Assembly (NCBI RefSeq): GCF_000276665.1 | Contig: NW_004955488.1 | Coordinates: 1,400,294 to 1,464,293, forward strand | Source: Chinchilla lanigera | Taxonomy: Eukaryota > Chordata > Mammalia > Rodentia > Chinchillidae | DNA: 64,000 bases | Direction: 5' to 3' | Shown: positions 45,974-57,097 of the stretch, piece after piece | Numbering within the stretch: the stretch's first letter is position 1 | Layout of the letters: each line of letters begins with the position of its first letter | Made by a program: the position numbers and the translations under genes | Notes under the pieces: model-generated | What the model saw: the letters and a program-made list of their open reading frames with translations, nothing else | The model's database searches: none | What the model was told of the DNA's origin: nothing

Positions 45974-47429
45974 ATTCGGCCTCTTTAGAGAGAAGAAAGT
46001 CTTACAAATAATTATTTCTTTGCCATGTACAACATATATCCATCCATCTTTTTAAATAATAAGCCTAAAAAGTAAAACACTATTACCAAGCTTTATTGTG
46101 CCGAAGATCTACTGGTGTGAGTTTTTCAGAGAATGAACTACATGACATTCACATATGAAGCACTATATGCAAGAAAATTGCAATAAAATCCTCAGAAAGC
46201 TAGATGTTGAGATGTCAAATAATGTGTCTTACTCCCAACCCCTACTGGTAGTCTCAGAGTTTGTGGCTGTCAACTTGGATTCCTATAAACTAACATGGGT
46301 GTTTATGCTGGAAATAAAAGAACTTTAAAATTTTTGGTTTGCTTGATGTTTGTTTTTAATTTGTGTTCTACCTCTGTAGGTACTACACTCACGATTACTA
46401 CACTCGTGAGTGACCTAAGGCATAAGCAAATTGTAAACTTAAAGTAGGCTTACATAAGACTGTAATAATATTAGAATACTTTAGATGCTTTTGTAAAATT
46501 TTAATCACATAAAGAATAATCACACTTTGCTCCTAATAATAATAATACAATGTTATGTGAATGAGGCATCCTCCTTGCCTCTAACTTCAATGGAAGAGAA
46601 AGCAATTCCAAGGTTCACTTTACCGTAACTGAGATACAAACATTTGGCTCTGGAAGCACCACGGAGGGTAAGGCATATTCTACTTGGAACCATGGTGAAT
46701 AAAAGAGATTACTTGAAAGTTTATACGCAGTGCAAAAGATCATAAAGACCAGAAATTAGGCGGAAATGGAAACGCCAACTACACAATCACCAGATCCATT
46801 TCTCCTTAGTCCAGAGTTGAGCCATATTCCTGAGACTTCTTTGAAATTAAGTTTCAGGAAAAAATGAAAGACAGAAAGAAATTGTGGGGACTCATAAGTA
46901 GATGATGTAGATTATGCAGCTATAAAAATCAAGAAAAAATATTAAAGACACTAATTGTGAACATTTTCTAAATTCACCAGTGAATTTCTAAAACAGGTTA
47001 ACACACAGTCTTATTTAGCAAGGAGACCTGCATTGTGGCTTAATGACACACCTTATCTGAAAGGGCATATCTGATCATACATTAGCCCAGGGGAGATCCC
47101 AGGTTACATTAACAGCGAAGTAGATATTTTTGTAATTCAAAAACACATCTATCTTGCAATATAGTATTTACTGCATTTTTATATACAAAAGCAAGCAGAC
47201 ATCAATGTTGAGCACAGAAAGAAATCCTGACAATTTGCTTTCACTGTTGTATGCATATAAAGTTGAAATTAAAAAGTTGCTTTATGCATCGGTAAAGTGG
47301 TTTCCATATAAAATTTCCATCCGAAAGTACAGCTTCCAACTGTCGCTTGGTCCATTTCCAGCTGATGGATCTCAGAAAGCTTGGTTGAGGGAAAGAGCAT
47401 CTCTGAAACCCCAGAGGCTGACTGAGATA
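45974..47429. other. Unique DNA with a small inverted repeat
   Basis: CACTCACGA (46386-46394) and TCGTGAGTG (46404-46412) form a perfect 9-bp inverted repeat with a 9-base loop. No other feature recognised. Confidence 0.4.
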
Positions 47430-47464
47430 AGAGAGAGAGACAGAGAGAAAGACAGAGAGAGACA

Positions 47465-47495
<31 letters not shown>

Positions 47496-47500
47496 GGAGA
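47430..47500 (+). repeat. (GA)n / (CAGAGA)n microsatellite
   Basis: GA units with regularly placed C, about 70 bases. The Arg/Glu/Asp-rich frame at 47154-47516 runs into it and is an artefact. Confidence 0.97.
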
Positions 47501-47689
47501 TTATGTATCTTACTGAGAGACATGATTAATAAGAACTGGAAATAGGAAAAGCAGAAAATAAGACCCTACTCTTAGTCATTAGTTACTCTAATTACAAAAT
47601 CAGACAGCCCCAAACCCTGACCTTAATGAAGAGTTTATTATTTCATAACTGAAATCCTGTTGATCACGGTGCACATTTTAGGATCTGGT

Positions 47690-47818
47690 GCTGACAAAAT
47701 AAGGGGGGTGGAAGGAAGAGAGAAAAAAAGAATTGAAATGTTTTATGTACATATACAAATTCTCTACAATGGAATCATTATATGGTGCAAACATGTGCCA
47801 TATATATATATATATGGC
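47690..47818 (+). mobile_element. L1 3' UTR fragment
   Basis: Purine-rich start then 'tacatatacaaattctctac', 'ggaatcattatatgg' and a (TA)8 end, in the order of the L1 3' UTR at 11940-12030. Confidence 0.6.
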
Positions 47819-48479
47819 CTTTTCTAATAGGTGCAGGCTCAAATCTAATGCCTAATTGCTAACTAATTTCTTAGCCTAAATCCCCGGGAAACAGATAAAA
47901 GCTAGTAAATGCAAAGGCAAGAGGAAAAACAGCACAGTAGAAAAGCACTATGAGTGACACAGAAACAAGCAGGGGTGAAAATTATGTCTGCATATTTTCC
48001 TAAATTAGCATTTAATCTTAATCTTGGTTGGAAAGTACATAGAATATTTCAAGTATATGGAAAAAATCTGAAAATATCTTAGCAGAAAACTATTCATGCA
48101 CTGAGGGAGGAAAGAGGAAAGAACAGACCTAAGTTAGACAAAGAATCCAGGAAATATCTATTAGCCAAACCTAAGAAAAGCTGAGCTGCACGTTGTTACA
48201 GAACATTTGCAGAGATACTGCCCTAAGGGTCCCCAGGGACACAGAAGAGAGCTGGGACAAGGGTCACCCCATAGGATGCACTGTGCTTGATAGACTTAGA
48301 AACCCACAATAACACAGGCTGCTGTCAGTGCTCAGAGAGGTAATCGCAGAACGAAGCTCCTCCGGGTCCTGAGAGAGCATCTGGGTGACTGCGGCTTCCC
48401 CGTGATGACCAGGGACACCTTCCAAGCACAAGAGCTTCAAGTGATTTTGATGTTATGAGCAGAAGACAGAGTAAAAGCA
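47819..48479. other. Unique DNA with a short GC/CpG-rich block
   Basis: 48310-48430 has several CpGs in a short span ('aatcgcagaacgaagctcct', 'gactgcggcttccccgtgat'). No repeat or gene recognised. The 130-codon minus frame at 48325-48717 crosses this and the next L1 piece; it is low in complexity (Leu/Ser) and unsupported. Confidence 0.35.
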
Positions 48480-48717
48480 ATGGAAGTGCCAGACAGTGAG
48501 AAACCTGTACCATTATGGGAACAGAGGAAGGGGCAGACGACAATAAGACCCTTCTACCAAGGAGAAAACAAGGAAGCACCAAAGAGGAGGTGAAAGAGAT
48601 GTAAAAGGCGGCCAGATGCATTATGTACAGGTACCAAGACCCAGGGTGGATGGAATCGTTATGCACTGCAATGTATACTAATAACAGTAAAAATTTGAGA
48701 GAAAAAATATAGAACAT
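48480..48717 (+). mobile_element. L1 3' UTR fragment
   Basis: 'gaggtgaaagagatgtaaaa', 'attatgtacaggtaccaag', 'atggaatcgttatgcac' and an A-rich end follow the L1 3' UTR order. Confidence 0.5.
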
Positions 48718-48909
48718 ATATGTGAAAATAAACTCAGAATCTCCCCCACTGTTTTCATCTGGAAGGCTGGATTAAGGAGCATCTTACCCTATAATTTTAT
48801 TTTATTTTATGAAGAATTGATTAAGACTACTCTTGGAAAAATACAAAGAAACAAAAACATCAAGATAACTGGTAACATAAAGAAGTCATGGAAGAATAAG
48901 CAAAAAGGA

Positions 48910-49560
48910 ACCTCTTGCTTGGACTACTGTATCTCCTGATATCTTTCTCCACAGTCTTCCCCGCTCTTCTTTATTTCATTCTTCCCATGATAGCCAGAGT
49001 GCTTTTTATAAAACATAAAAGAGATTAAGTGACTATTCCTCCGACAGTTCCCAAATGCTTCCATGGCACTTAAACTCTTAGCCGTAGTTTACAAAAATCT
49101 GTATGATCTGTCCCTTGCTAACACTTTGACCTATGCCCATAACACTCACTTCTATATGCATTAGGATTGATCCAGAGTCTTATTTCAATTCCTGGAACAT
49201 ATTTTTGCCCATTCCCAGCAAGTACACTTTGTAATTGTCATTTGCTCTGCCTGGAAAGCTCTGGATCTGGATTTTAGTAAAATCATCACATTCTTGTAAT
49301 CCAGATCTTAACTCTATTCCACCTTTCCTGATGAAGCCTTCTGCAAATGTCACATCAAAGCATTTAACCGGCCCTTCCCATAAGGCCTTCTTTTGATCTC
49401 TGTCAGTTACATCACATTTACAGTCTCTTAGCACCATGGCCCTCTGAAATCAGCTTATTCATTCATCCACCTATGGGTTGCAAACTCCTTGAGACTGAGG
49501 ATATTGCCCTCTTCTTCCAGGGTGTATTTCTAGTACCCAGAACAGCATCGTTTTTTCCAA
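48910..49560 (+). mobile_element. L2 LINE, 3' end
   Basis: A long, well-ordered L2 3' end: 'catgatagccagagtgcttt', 'gtatgatctgtcccttgct', 'gctctgcctggaaagctctg', 'cctttcctgatgaagccttc' and the terminal 'caaactccttgagactgagg'. Frames at 49180-49684 on the minus strand are within or next to it and are not genes. Confidence 0.88.
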
Positions 49561-49779
49561 AATTATACTGACATGACACAGATCGATTAAATGAACCACA
49601 GGACATAGATGAAAGGTGACACTTCTTCTGTTTTCCTCTGTTGAAAAACAATCTGAACTGAAGATGCCGATGTTCCAGTAGCATATTTTTAATAAATTTG
49701 GGAAAAAATGTTGGGAAAGGTAATCAGTATCATGAGGGTGAGTGGGTGATTGCCCTTCACTGGGTGATGTTTATTTTAT
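49561..49779. other. Unique DNA
   Basis: Nothing recognised. Confidence 0.35.
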
Positions 49780-50100
49780 AAAAAGAGTAATGGGAAAAGA
49801 GAAAAGAAACAAAGAAGGGAAAAATACTAATATATATATACACACAAGATATCTAAGATAATTGTAGTACTAATTTCTATTGCTTTCTTGAAAGGAACAG
49901 TTAATATTTAATTGTTTGATCCATCTTACATGCCTACATTTGTTTATCTGAGTAACCAATTTGAAGATAACAATAACCATTGTTAATTTCCTATCACCTT
50001 GTCTGAAATTCTGCACTGCTTTTATTTTTTTATGTTGTTTCATTTATGCCTGTGTGTTTGCTAATATGTTTTGGTTCTTTTATCTTTAAAATAGAAAAAA
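49780..50100 (+). mobile_element. L1 3' UTR tail copy
   Basis: 'gggaaaagagaaaagaaaca', 'agataattgtagtactaatt', 'ccatcttacatgcctacatt', 'gaagataacaataaccattg' and the end 'cttttatctttaaaatagaa'. Confidence 0.75.
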
Positions 50101-53100
50101 CCCAGAAGGTATGGGTAGAAGTAGCAGTTAGATAGTACAAATAACACAAACATCAATTCATCATTATGTTTGGTTCAGTCCTTCCACGAGATTCTCATCA
50201 CGTTTATTTTCTTTATCTCCCAGTGAACATCTATTTTACATTTTCATCTTCTTGCCTTGTTTTTTGATTAGGTGTTGTCTTTTAAAACATGAACTCTATT
50301 TTATTCAGTGATCAGTTGAAATGGTATATTGTAGCCAGTGAATTTATTAAACATTGCCCTAAAATTCATACATTTAAAGTGAAAATTTAAATATTTTCCT
50401 AAATAGCTTCAGAAGTACTATGTCATTATATTAAATATGCAATAATAAAATCATCCTGTTTTACACCAGGCCTTAGCCAGAAAATGTTCAGTGGCAAAAT
50501 GCAGTTGTCTGGTTTATTTCTAAATGGATTTAGGGTCACATCTCCTTCTTTATGTATTGCCCATAACCCCATTCATAATACACTGACAGAATTACTGCAA
50601 GAGATCATATGGCCCACAAAAGTGCAAATACGTTTACCTGTTTCTTTCCAGGGAACATTTTCCTACTTTATGCCATGGCTTGGTGGAAACTAGAAACTGT
50701 ATTAAATTCAAGGCACTTTCCTGCAATAGCTTTATTAAGACATAACTGTCTCCTTTCTTGTCTTGTATGGTCTAAAGATTACCTCTCAAGATCTCTTCTT
50801 AGACTTTAAAAGTCAATGACATTGGCAGACAGTCAGTACTTTGTTTTTGACTAGTTTCTTAATAAAACCGCCCATTAACAAGTTACTTTGTTTAGCAGGA
50901 AGCCAATAAGTCACAGTGTAAATCGTTAGATTATGTTATTTTTAGCTTACAAGAAATAATGAGTGTCTCTAAAAGGGTGGGCAATTATAGCCATTGCTAA
51001 CTGACTTTCTCACTGAAACTAAAGATGTCCAATTTGTTGTACACAGTTACAGTGCCCTGCCTACTGACTTGATACTAACACAGTTTCAAAAATGGAAGTC
51101 ATAAGGAAATATAAGTGTGATATTTGTATGAATGTTTAAGGTTATCATATTAATCTACTTTATTATTACTAGCTTGCCATATCATTCATTACTCATGAAG
51201 ATAAGAAAGCTCTCATTTTAACATGGAAGGTTTCAAATTCTGACAACTAATTCCAGGTAAATGGATCCTCTTAAAACGACGGCTCTAAAATTACATATGG
51301 AGATGATAAAGGAGTGAGCTCACTGGTGAATTTCCAACCAAAGCGGCTGTTACCATCATGGAAAATGGATTTGATTTAGAGCTAATGCAGTTTTCCAGGA
51401 CCACAAAAACTTACTAAGAAATGATTGAGACAGATGTCTGTGATCTTATAAATGCTAGTAATTTAAAGACTTCGGACTCTTTAAGGCAATGGGTTAGGGA
51501 AGGGTAAAACTGTCCCATCTGTAATAGGGTTTCTGACTAGAAATACTAGCTATGGCTTAGGATCAGACAAAAATAACATCAATTGCCAGAGATTGCTTTG
51601 TCCTTCAGGATGGCAATAGCTGACCCTCACTGGTCACACTGATCTGCTCTTTAAATCTCCTGACAGCTTCCTCTAAGATCTACAGAAGCAGCTACAATTT
51701 TCACAACAAAAATTTCAGGGCTTATCCTATCAATGTCTCATGAATTTTATGGTCACAGGATGGCAAGACAACTCCATTTCCTTCTTCCAGTCAAATTGAC
51801 GTTTCCCTCATTTCCACAATTATTTAATAACTGTGCAGCAAAACAAATTCATCCCCAACTCAAACGTTTGGGCATGCACAATTTATGTATTAAAGTTTCT
51901 TAAAGAAATAGTATGACCTGGGCAAGAGGAAAAGTACCTATCTCTCCAGCACAGGAAAGACAATAAAACTCAAAACATGCACCTTTGATTAAGTAGGTAA
52001 TAAGAGCTAGCACTGACAAAATACATTTTGCTGTCACCATGATATCATATCCCTCTTTTACTTCCTCTGTCTCTTCATTTTCAGATATTTAAACTGTTCA
52101 TCTGAGAAATGAACACAAAGTCAAAAGATGCACCCTGTACCCTCACTCCCCTCTCTCTTTGCCTCTTCATTCAGCAGAAGATTTAGCTTCTCTTTATCAG
52201 AGACCAATTTCTGTCTGTCCTCTCATCTGTATGTTCTCTTATCGGAGGCTCTCCATTGTTCTACTCTTCTTGACTTTCTGGAAATTTCCTGGAAATATAT
52301 ATGGTATGGTCAAATGATAGAGTGAATGTTTACATTCAAATTATTACAGTCGATAACACACTATCATTAATCACTCTCAAAATACTCTCCTCACTTCAAA
52401 CATGCTTATCCCATAGCTCTTGCCGGTTTCCAGTGTACTTCTAGAAGTACTCTTTCGTGGGGCTCACTTCGGGCTCTTCCCCAGAGTCAAAATGAGAGAT
52501 GGATGTTTTGAGGTGACTCATGACAAGAAGGTTGCCATGACGGCATAACAAAAGACACACAAAAGGACTTCCAGAACGAAGTACGGGAAGAAGGATGGGG
52601 CAATTTGTTTGAAGGGAGAGGGAGCATTCTGAGGGGGGTTATGTCTTTTATTGTACTAGTTTTTAAAATTAATTGTTTGCTGTATTTTTCGATTATGTTT
52701 GAACATTCTGTACTTAGGAGTAAGTCACAGAGGCACACGACACATGTTCTGAGGCTCCTTTTGCATGAAACCAGTTATGTCATCCACTTTACTTGGAGAA
52801 GAATGTTTATGGCTTCACCACTGTTTTTGCCTGCTGGGCAACTCACCACTTTCCTTACATTAGGAATATATTTCATTTGTTTTTATCAAAATGAGTGCTG
52901 CTTCCAATGGTCACTTAGCCCCAACACTAAAATCTCATCTCTTCATCATTAGACATTTTAGAAACAGTATTAACTAAGCATAAAAATAAAGAAAGTGAAT
53001 TCCTCTCCTGTTTACTTGACCACAGTTAAAGCTCTCCCACAGAGAAGAAAACACATAACATGAAAAAGGCACCTATTTCTTTGCACCAAGACACACTTAA

Positions 53101-53725
53101 AAACTCATCTTTTGAAACTCAGAGAAAGCACCAAGCCTTAGGAAATATGTCTTTTCAAATGTTGAAAATCTTTTTTTTTTTTTTTTTCTGTTAATTACAC
53201 TTTGGGACAACCCTCTCTGAAGTAGTTGCATATTCACGGTTTAAGAGACTATGCCATGGTGTATTTTAATTTTATGCATCTATTTTCTTTGTCCTTTCCC
53301 AGCCTACATCCTGCGGCATCTGTGGGGATTTTAAAACTGCAAGTGTCAGATGGTAGCGCTGTCATTAAATTAACGTGAATCTCATTTCTGTCGATTATGA
53401 AACAGAATGATCAAATTTGTAAATTTCTCTATTCTGAACTTCGTTTACATGAAAGCAGAGTTGTGTTTTCAGGATATTATCTATGTGAATTACAGTATTC
53501 TTTTCTCTTCTAATCTCACCTTTTAAAACTCTAAGTTTGGCTGACTAAATTTTTAATAGATGTCAGTGCACTGAAAGAGAAGAATAAATGACAAGCTGTA
53601 CTCTGTTCAGAAAAATTTAGTAGTTTCTCCCATGTTTGACTCTTCAGTGCTAACAGGAATATGGGTCTGATTCAAAATCATTGAGGACAAAGGATTGCTG
53701 AAACCTACTACTGAGATCTAATAGG
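50101..53725. other. Unique DNA, the longest repeat-poor stretch
   Basis: A T20-type run is at about 53172-53188. A perfect 16-bp palindrome GTACTTCTAGAAGTAC lies at 52436-52451. CpGs are slightly more frequent at 52440-52600. No repeat, RNA gene or credible exon recognised over 3.6 kb. Confidence 0.4.
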
Positions 53726-53787
53726 TACACATAAGTACACACATGCATACAGACACACACACACACACGCACACAAAAACACACACG
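53726..53787 (+). repeat. Degenerate (CA)n microsatellite
   Basis: Alternating CA with TA/GC interruptions and an internal A5. Confidence 0.9.
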
Positions 53788-53944
53788 GCATCATTTATCT
53801 CATTGTGGATTCTTGCCTGTGTTGCTGTCCTAACCTCGCACTTAGACTCTGAAGATCATTGAAATCATAAAGGAGAGACATAGGACCCATAGTAGAGGGC
53901 CAGTGGCCAATACAGCTCAACAACTTAGCCAGGAGGGGAAAATA

Positions 53945-55972
53945 CAAGAGTAGAAATTCTGACCAGAACATTACACAGAGCAAATAGAAAAGAGAAACAA
54001 ATAAAAAGAATAAGGATAGAAAAGGAAGAAGTTAAATTATCATTATTAGCAGATGACATGATACTCTACATTGAAGACCCCAGAACTCCACAAAAAGATT
54101 TGTAGATTTAATAATCAAATTCAGTAGTGTAGCTGACTACATCAACACTCAAAAATCAATAGCATTCCTATATAAAAGCAATAAACACAAAAAGAGAAAT
54201 TAGGGAAACCACACTCTTTACAATAGCATCCAAAAAATGAAATACTTAATAATAAAATACTTAATAACCCCCTAACAAAGAAAGTAAAAGATATATACAT
54301 TAAAAAATTACATTATTCTGAAAGAGATCAAAGAAGATATCAGAAAATGGAAAGATATCCCTTGCTCATGGAAAGATCAAACAGTGAAAATGGCCATACT
54401 CCCAAAATTATTGTATAGGTTTAATGAAATCCCAATCAAAATACCATGAATAACCTCACAGATCTAGAGAAAACATTCCTAAAATTCATTTGGAAGCAAA
54501 AAAGACTTACAACAGCAAAAGTAATTCTGGACAACAAAGGCAAGGCAGGGGCCATCATAATCCCTAACCAGAAATTATACTAAAAAGCTACTGCGATAAA
54601 AACAGCATAGTATTTGCAAAAAGTAGACCTGAGGATCATAGAACAGAATAGAAGATACAGACACAACTACAAACACACTCAGCCACCTTATTTTTGACAA
54701 AGGAGCCAAACATATTCACTGAAAGAAAGATAGCCTCTTTAGTACATGGTGCTGGAAAAACTGGTTTTCCATGTGCCAAAGACTGAAATTAGACCCATGA
54801 CTACCATCATGCACTAAAATTAAAGTTAAAATGGATCAAAAAGATAAATATTAAAACAGAAATGCCAAATTTACTGGAAGAGAAAATAGGTAGAAATCCT
54901 GAAGACATTGGTGTAGGAAGAGATTTCAAGAAGAAAACCTGAACCATATGGGAAATACTACAAAGAATCAACAGCTGGGATTTCACCTTATTAAAAAGCT
55001 TTTACACAACAAAAGGAATCACCAACAATGTGAAAAGAAAACCCACAGAGTGGGAAAATAATATAGCTATTTGTCCTTCAAACAAAGGACCTATATCTAG
55101 AACATATAAAGAATAGAAATAAACGACCCTGCCCAAATTCAAAGACCCAAGCCAAAAATGGGCATCTGAGATGAATGTGTATTTCTCTAATGAAGAAAGA
55201 GAAAAGGCAAAAAAGTACATAAAAAAGCTTTCCCATCATTGATCATCCAAGAGATGCAAATTAAGACAACATTGAGATTCCATCTCACTCCAGAAAAAAT
55301 GGCTATCATCGAGAAATCAATCAATAACAAATGCCGGAGGGGCTGTAGGGAAAAAGGAACACTTCTCCACTTTGGGTGGGTGTGCAGACTGGTGAAACCT
55401 CTGTGGAAATTAGTCTGAAGTTTTCTCAGAAAGCTGGAACCAGAGGTTCCTTATTCCTATTCTCCTTCTGGTTATCCTCCCAGAAGAATTAAAATTATCA
55501 TACCACAGCAATATATGTGCACCCCTATGTTTATAGCAGCACAATTTGTAATAGTTAAATTACCCAAATGCCCATTAACCAATGAACAGAAAAAAAAACG
55601 TTTTTTTATGTGTAAAATGAAGTACTACGCAGCAACAAAGAATGACAAAATTGAGACTTTTATAGATAAATGAATGTAGCTCAAAACCATACTCATAAGT
55701 AAAATCAATCAGATCCACATATGTAATCATTCTGTTGTCTCACTAGTATGAAAAACTGAAAGAGTAAATAAGATCCAAACTGTAAAATAGATATTGTGAA
55801 GTGTGAAAAAACAACTTTCAAAAGAAGAGAAAATTTGTAATGAGGGAAAGGGAAAAGGTAGGAAGGGAAAAGGAAAAATTATGTATATACACTCTCCTAT
55901 TAGCCTGTTTTGAAACTGTTTTATTGTTGTTTTCATGTTTATTTTTTTCTCATAAAAAAAGTAAAGAAAGTC
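53945..55972 (+). mobile_element. L1, 3' part of ORF2 with reverse-transcriptase ADDM motif, to the A tail
   Basis: ORF2 starts inside the reverse-transcriptase domain. At 54031-54060 the frame reads VKLSLLADDM, where A-D-D is the L1 form of the catalytic RT box. It then runs through 'gttttccatgtgccaaagac' (54765), 'aacagctgggatttcacctt' (54970), 'aaatgggcatctgagatgaa' (55157) and 'agcagcacaatttgtaatag' (55536) into a purine-rich 3' UTR and 'cctgttttgaaactg', ending in A-rich sequence near 55972. Many stops and frameshifts make it inactive. Truncated at the 5' end near 53945. This is the best uninverted L1 3' half in the window and served as reference for the others. Confidence 0.88.
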
Positions 55973-56289
55973 TGCCCAGTATTCTGGCTGCTTTGGGCCT
56001 GCCAAAGTGTGGGTTTCTCTCTTGCTTATCTCAGAGAGGAGACCATGTTCTAGGTGTTTGGAGAAAAATGAGAGGTAGGTAGCTTATGGTAGCGGTAGAG
56101 AACCTGCCTTACAAGATAAATACCAATGGGAGCAACGGGGGGAGTTACAAGAGCAATGCTAGAGAAAAGGCACACCCACAAGGAAAAAAAAAATTGTGAG
56201 TCCCCAGAATCTGTCACCAGGTTAATTTTTGAGGGCTTTACCTGTTTGTTAAACAGATGGGGAAAGGATTTTTATGGCTTTTTCTTTTT
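55973..56289. other. Unrecognised DNA
   Basis: An A9 run is near 56185. 'gcttatggtagcggtagaga' to 'cctgccttacaag' (56081-56118) is faintly ID-like, too weak to call. Confidence 0.3.
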
Positions 56290-56676
56290 CTTTTTCTAAA
56301 TGTAGGAATTTCAACATACAAAGTAATGGAACACATAAAGAAAAGTTGAATTCAACTATTCAGTACATGGCATAAACCAAGGATCAAAAACAAAATGAAA
56401 CAAAATAACTAACAAACATAAATTCACAAACAAGCCCTCCACAGTAAAAGTATGTTATATGTGAGAAACTGAAAATATCCATCATAAAGTTACTCCATGA
56501 GCTCAGATAAATACTGCATGAGCAACATGAAAATATCAATAGTAATATAAAAAATATTGAAAAGAAACTCAGTGAACTTCTGAAGTTGAAAAATAAAACA
56601 ACTAAATTTGAAAATCCAGTAGAGATGTCTGTCCACTCTGGGATAAATAAACTAGGGATTTAGATGGAGGATACGA
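56290..56676 (+). mobile_element. Ancient L1 ORF1 5' part
   Basis: 'gaaactcagtgaacttctga', 'agttgaaaaataaaacaact' and 'aaatttgaaaatccagtaga' match the coiled-coil coding part of ORF1 in old L1M elements. It continues after the LTR at 57098. Confidence 0.6.
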
Positions 56677-57097
56677 TGCTACAAGGTTTGAGTGTATTCT
56701 GCAGGGGATTTTGTATTGGGAGAAGCTGTGATGTTGGAAGGATGAAACTTGTAAGAGGGGAGGCCTAGTGGGAAATGGTTAGATCTTTGAGGGTGCTGTC
56801 TGAGAAAAATAGAGTTGACATAGATCTAGTGAGATACTGTTTAGTTCTCAGAAGAATGCTATTAAGAAGGAGCGTCCTATGTCCAGCTGTTGCAGGCCTC
56901 CCATTTTAGCATAAGACCTCTCCCGGACCCACATCCTCCCACCAACGTTATGCTATACACAGTGAGCCCTAACCAGAGGGCAATGCTCTTTGGACTTTCA
57001 GCCTATAAAACTGTGAGCTATATAAATCTATTTTCTTTGTAAGCATTCTAGCACCAGGTGCTTTGTTACAGCAATGGAAAATAGGCTAATTCAAACA
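56677..57097 (+). mobile_element. MaLR/MST-type LTR inserted in an ancient L1 ORF1
   Basis: Opens 'tgctacaaggtttgagtg', contains 'gtaagaggggaggcctagtg', 'ttcagcctataaaactgtga' and ends 'ggaaaataggctaattcaaa' plus CA. The L1 ORF1 phrase 'gtcagtgaatttgaagacac' follows at once. Confidence 0.75.

Noticed and set aside
47154..47516. 120-codon frame ending in Arg/Glu/Asp repeats
   Set aside because: The charged tail is the translation of a GA microsatellite.
48325..48717. 130-codon minus frame, the longest without N
   Set aside because: Crosses an L1 3' UTR fragment, is Leu/Ser-rich and of low complexity, with no homology that I recognise and no splice support.
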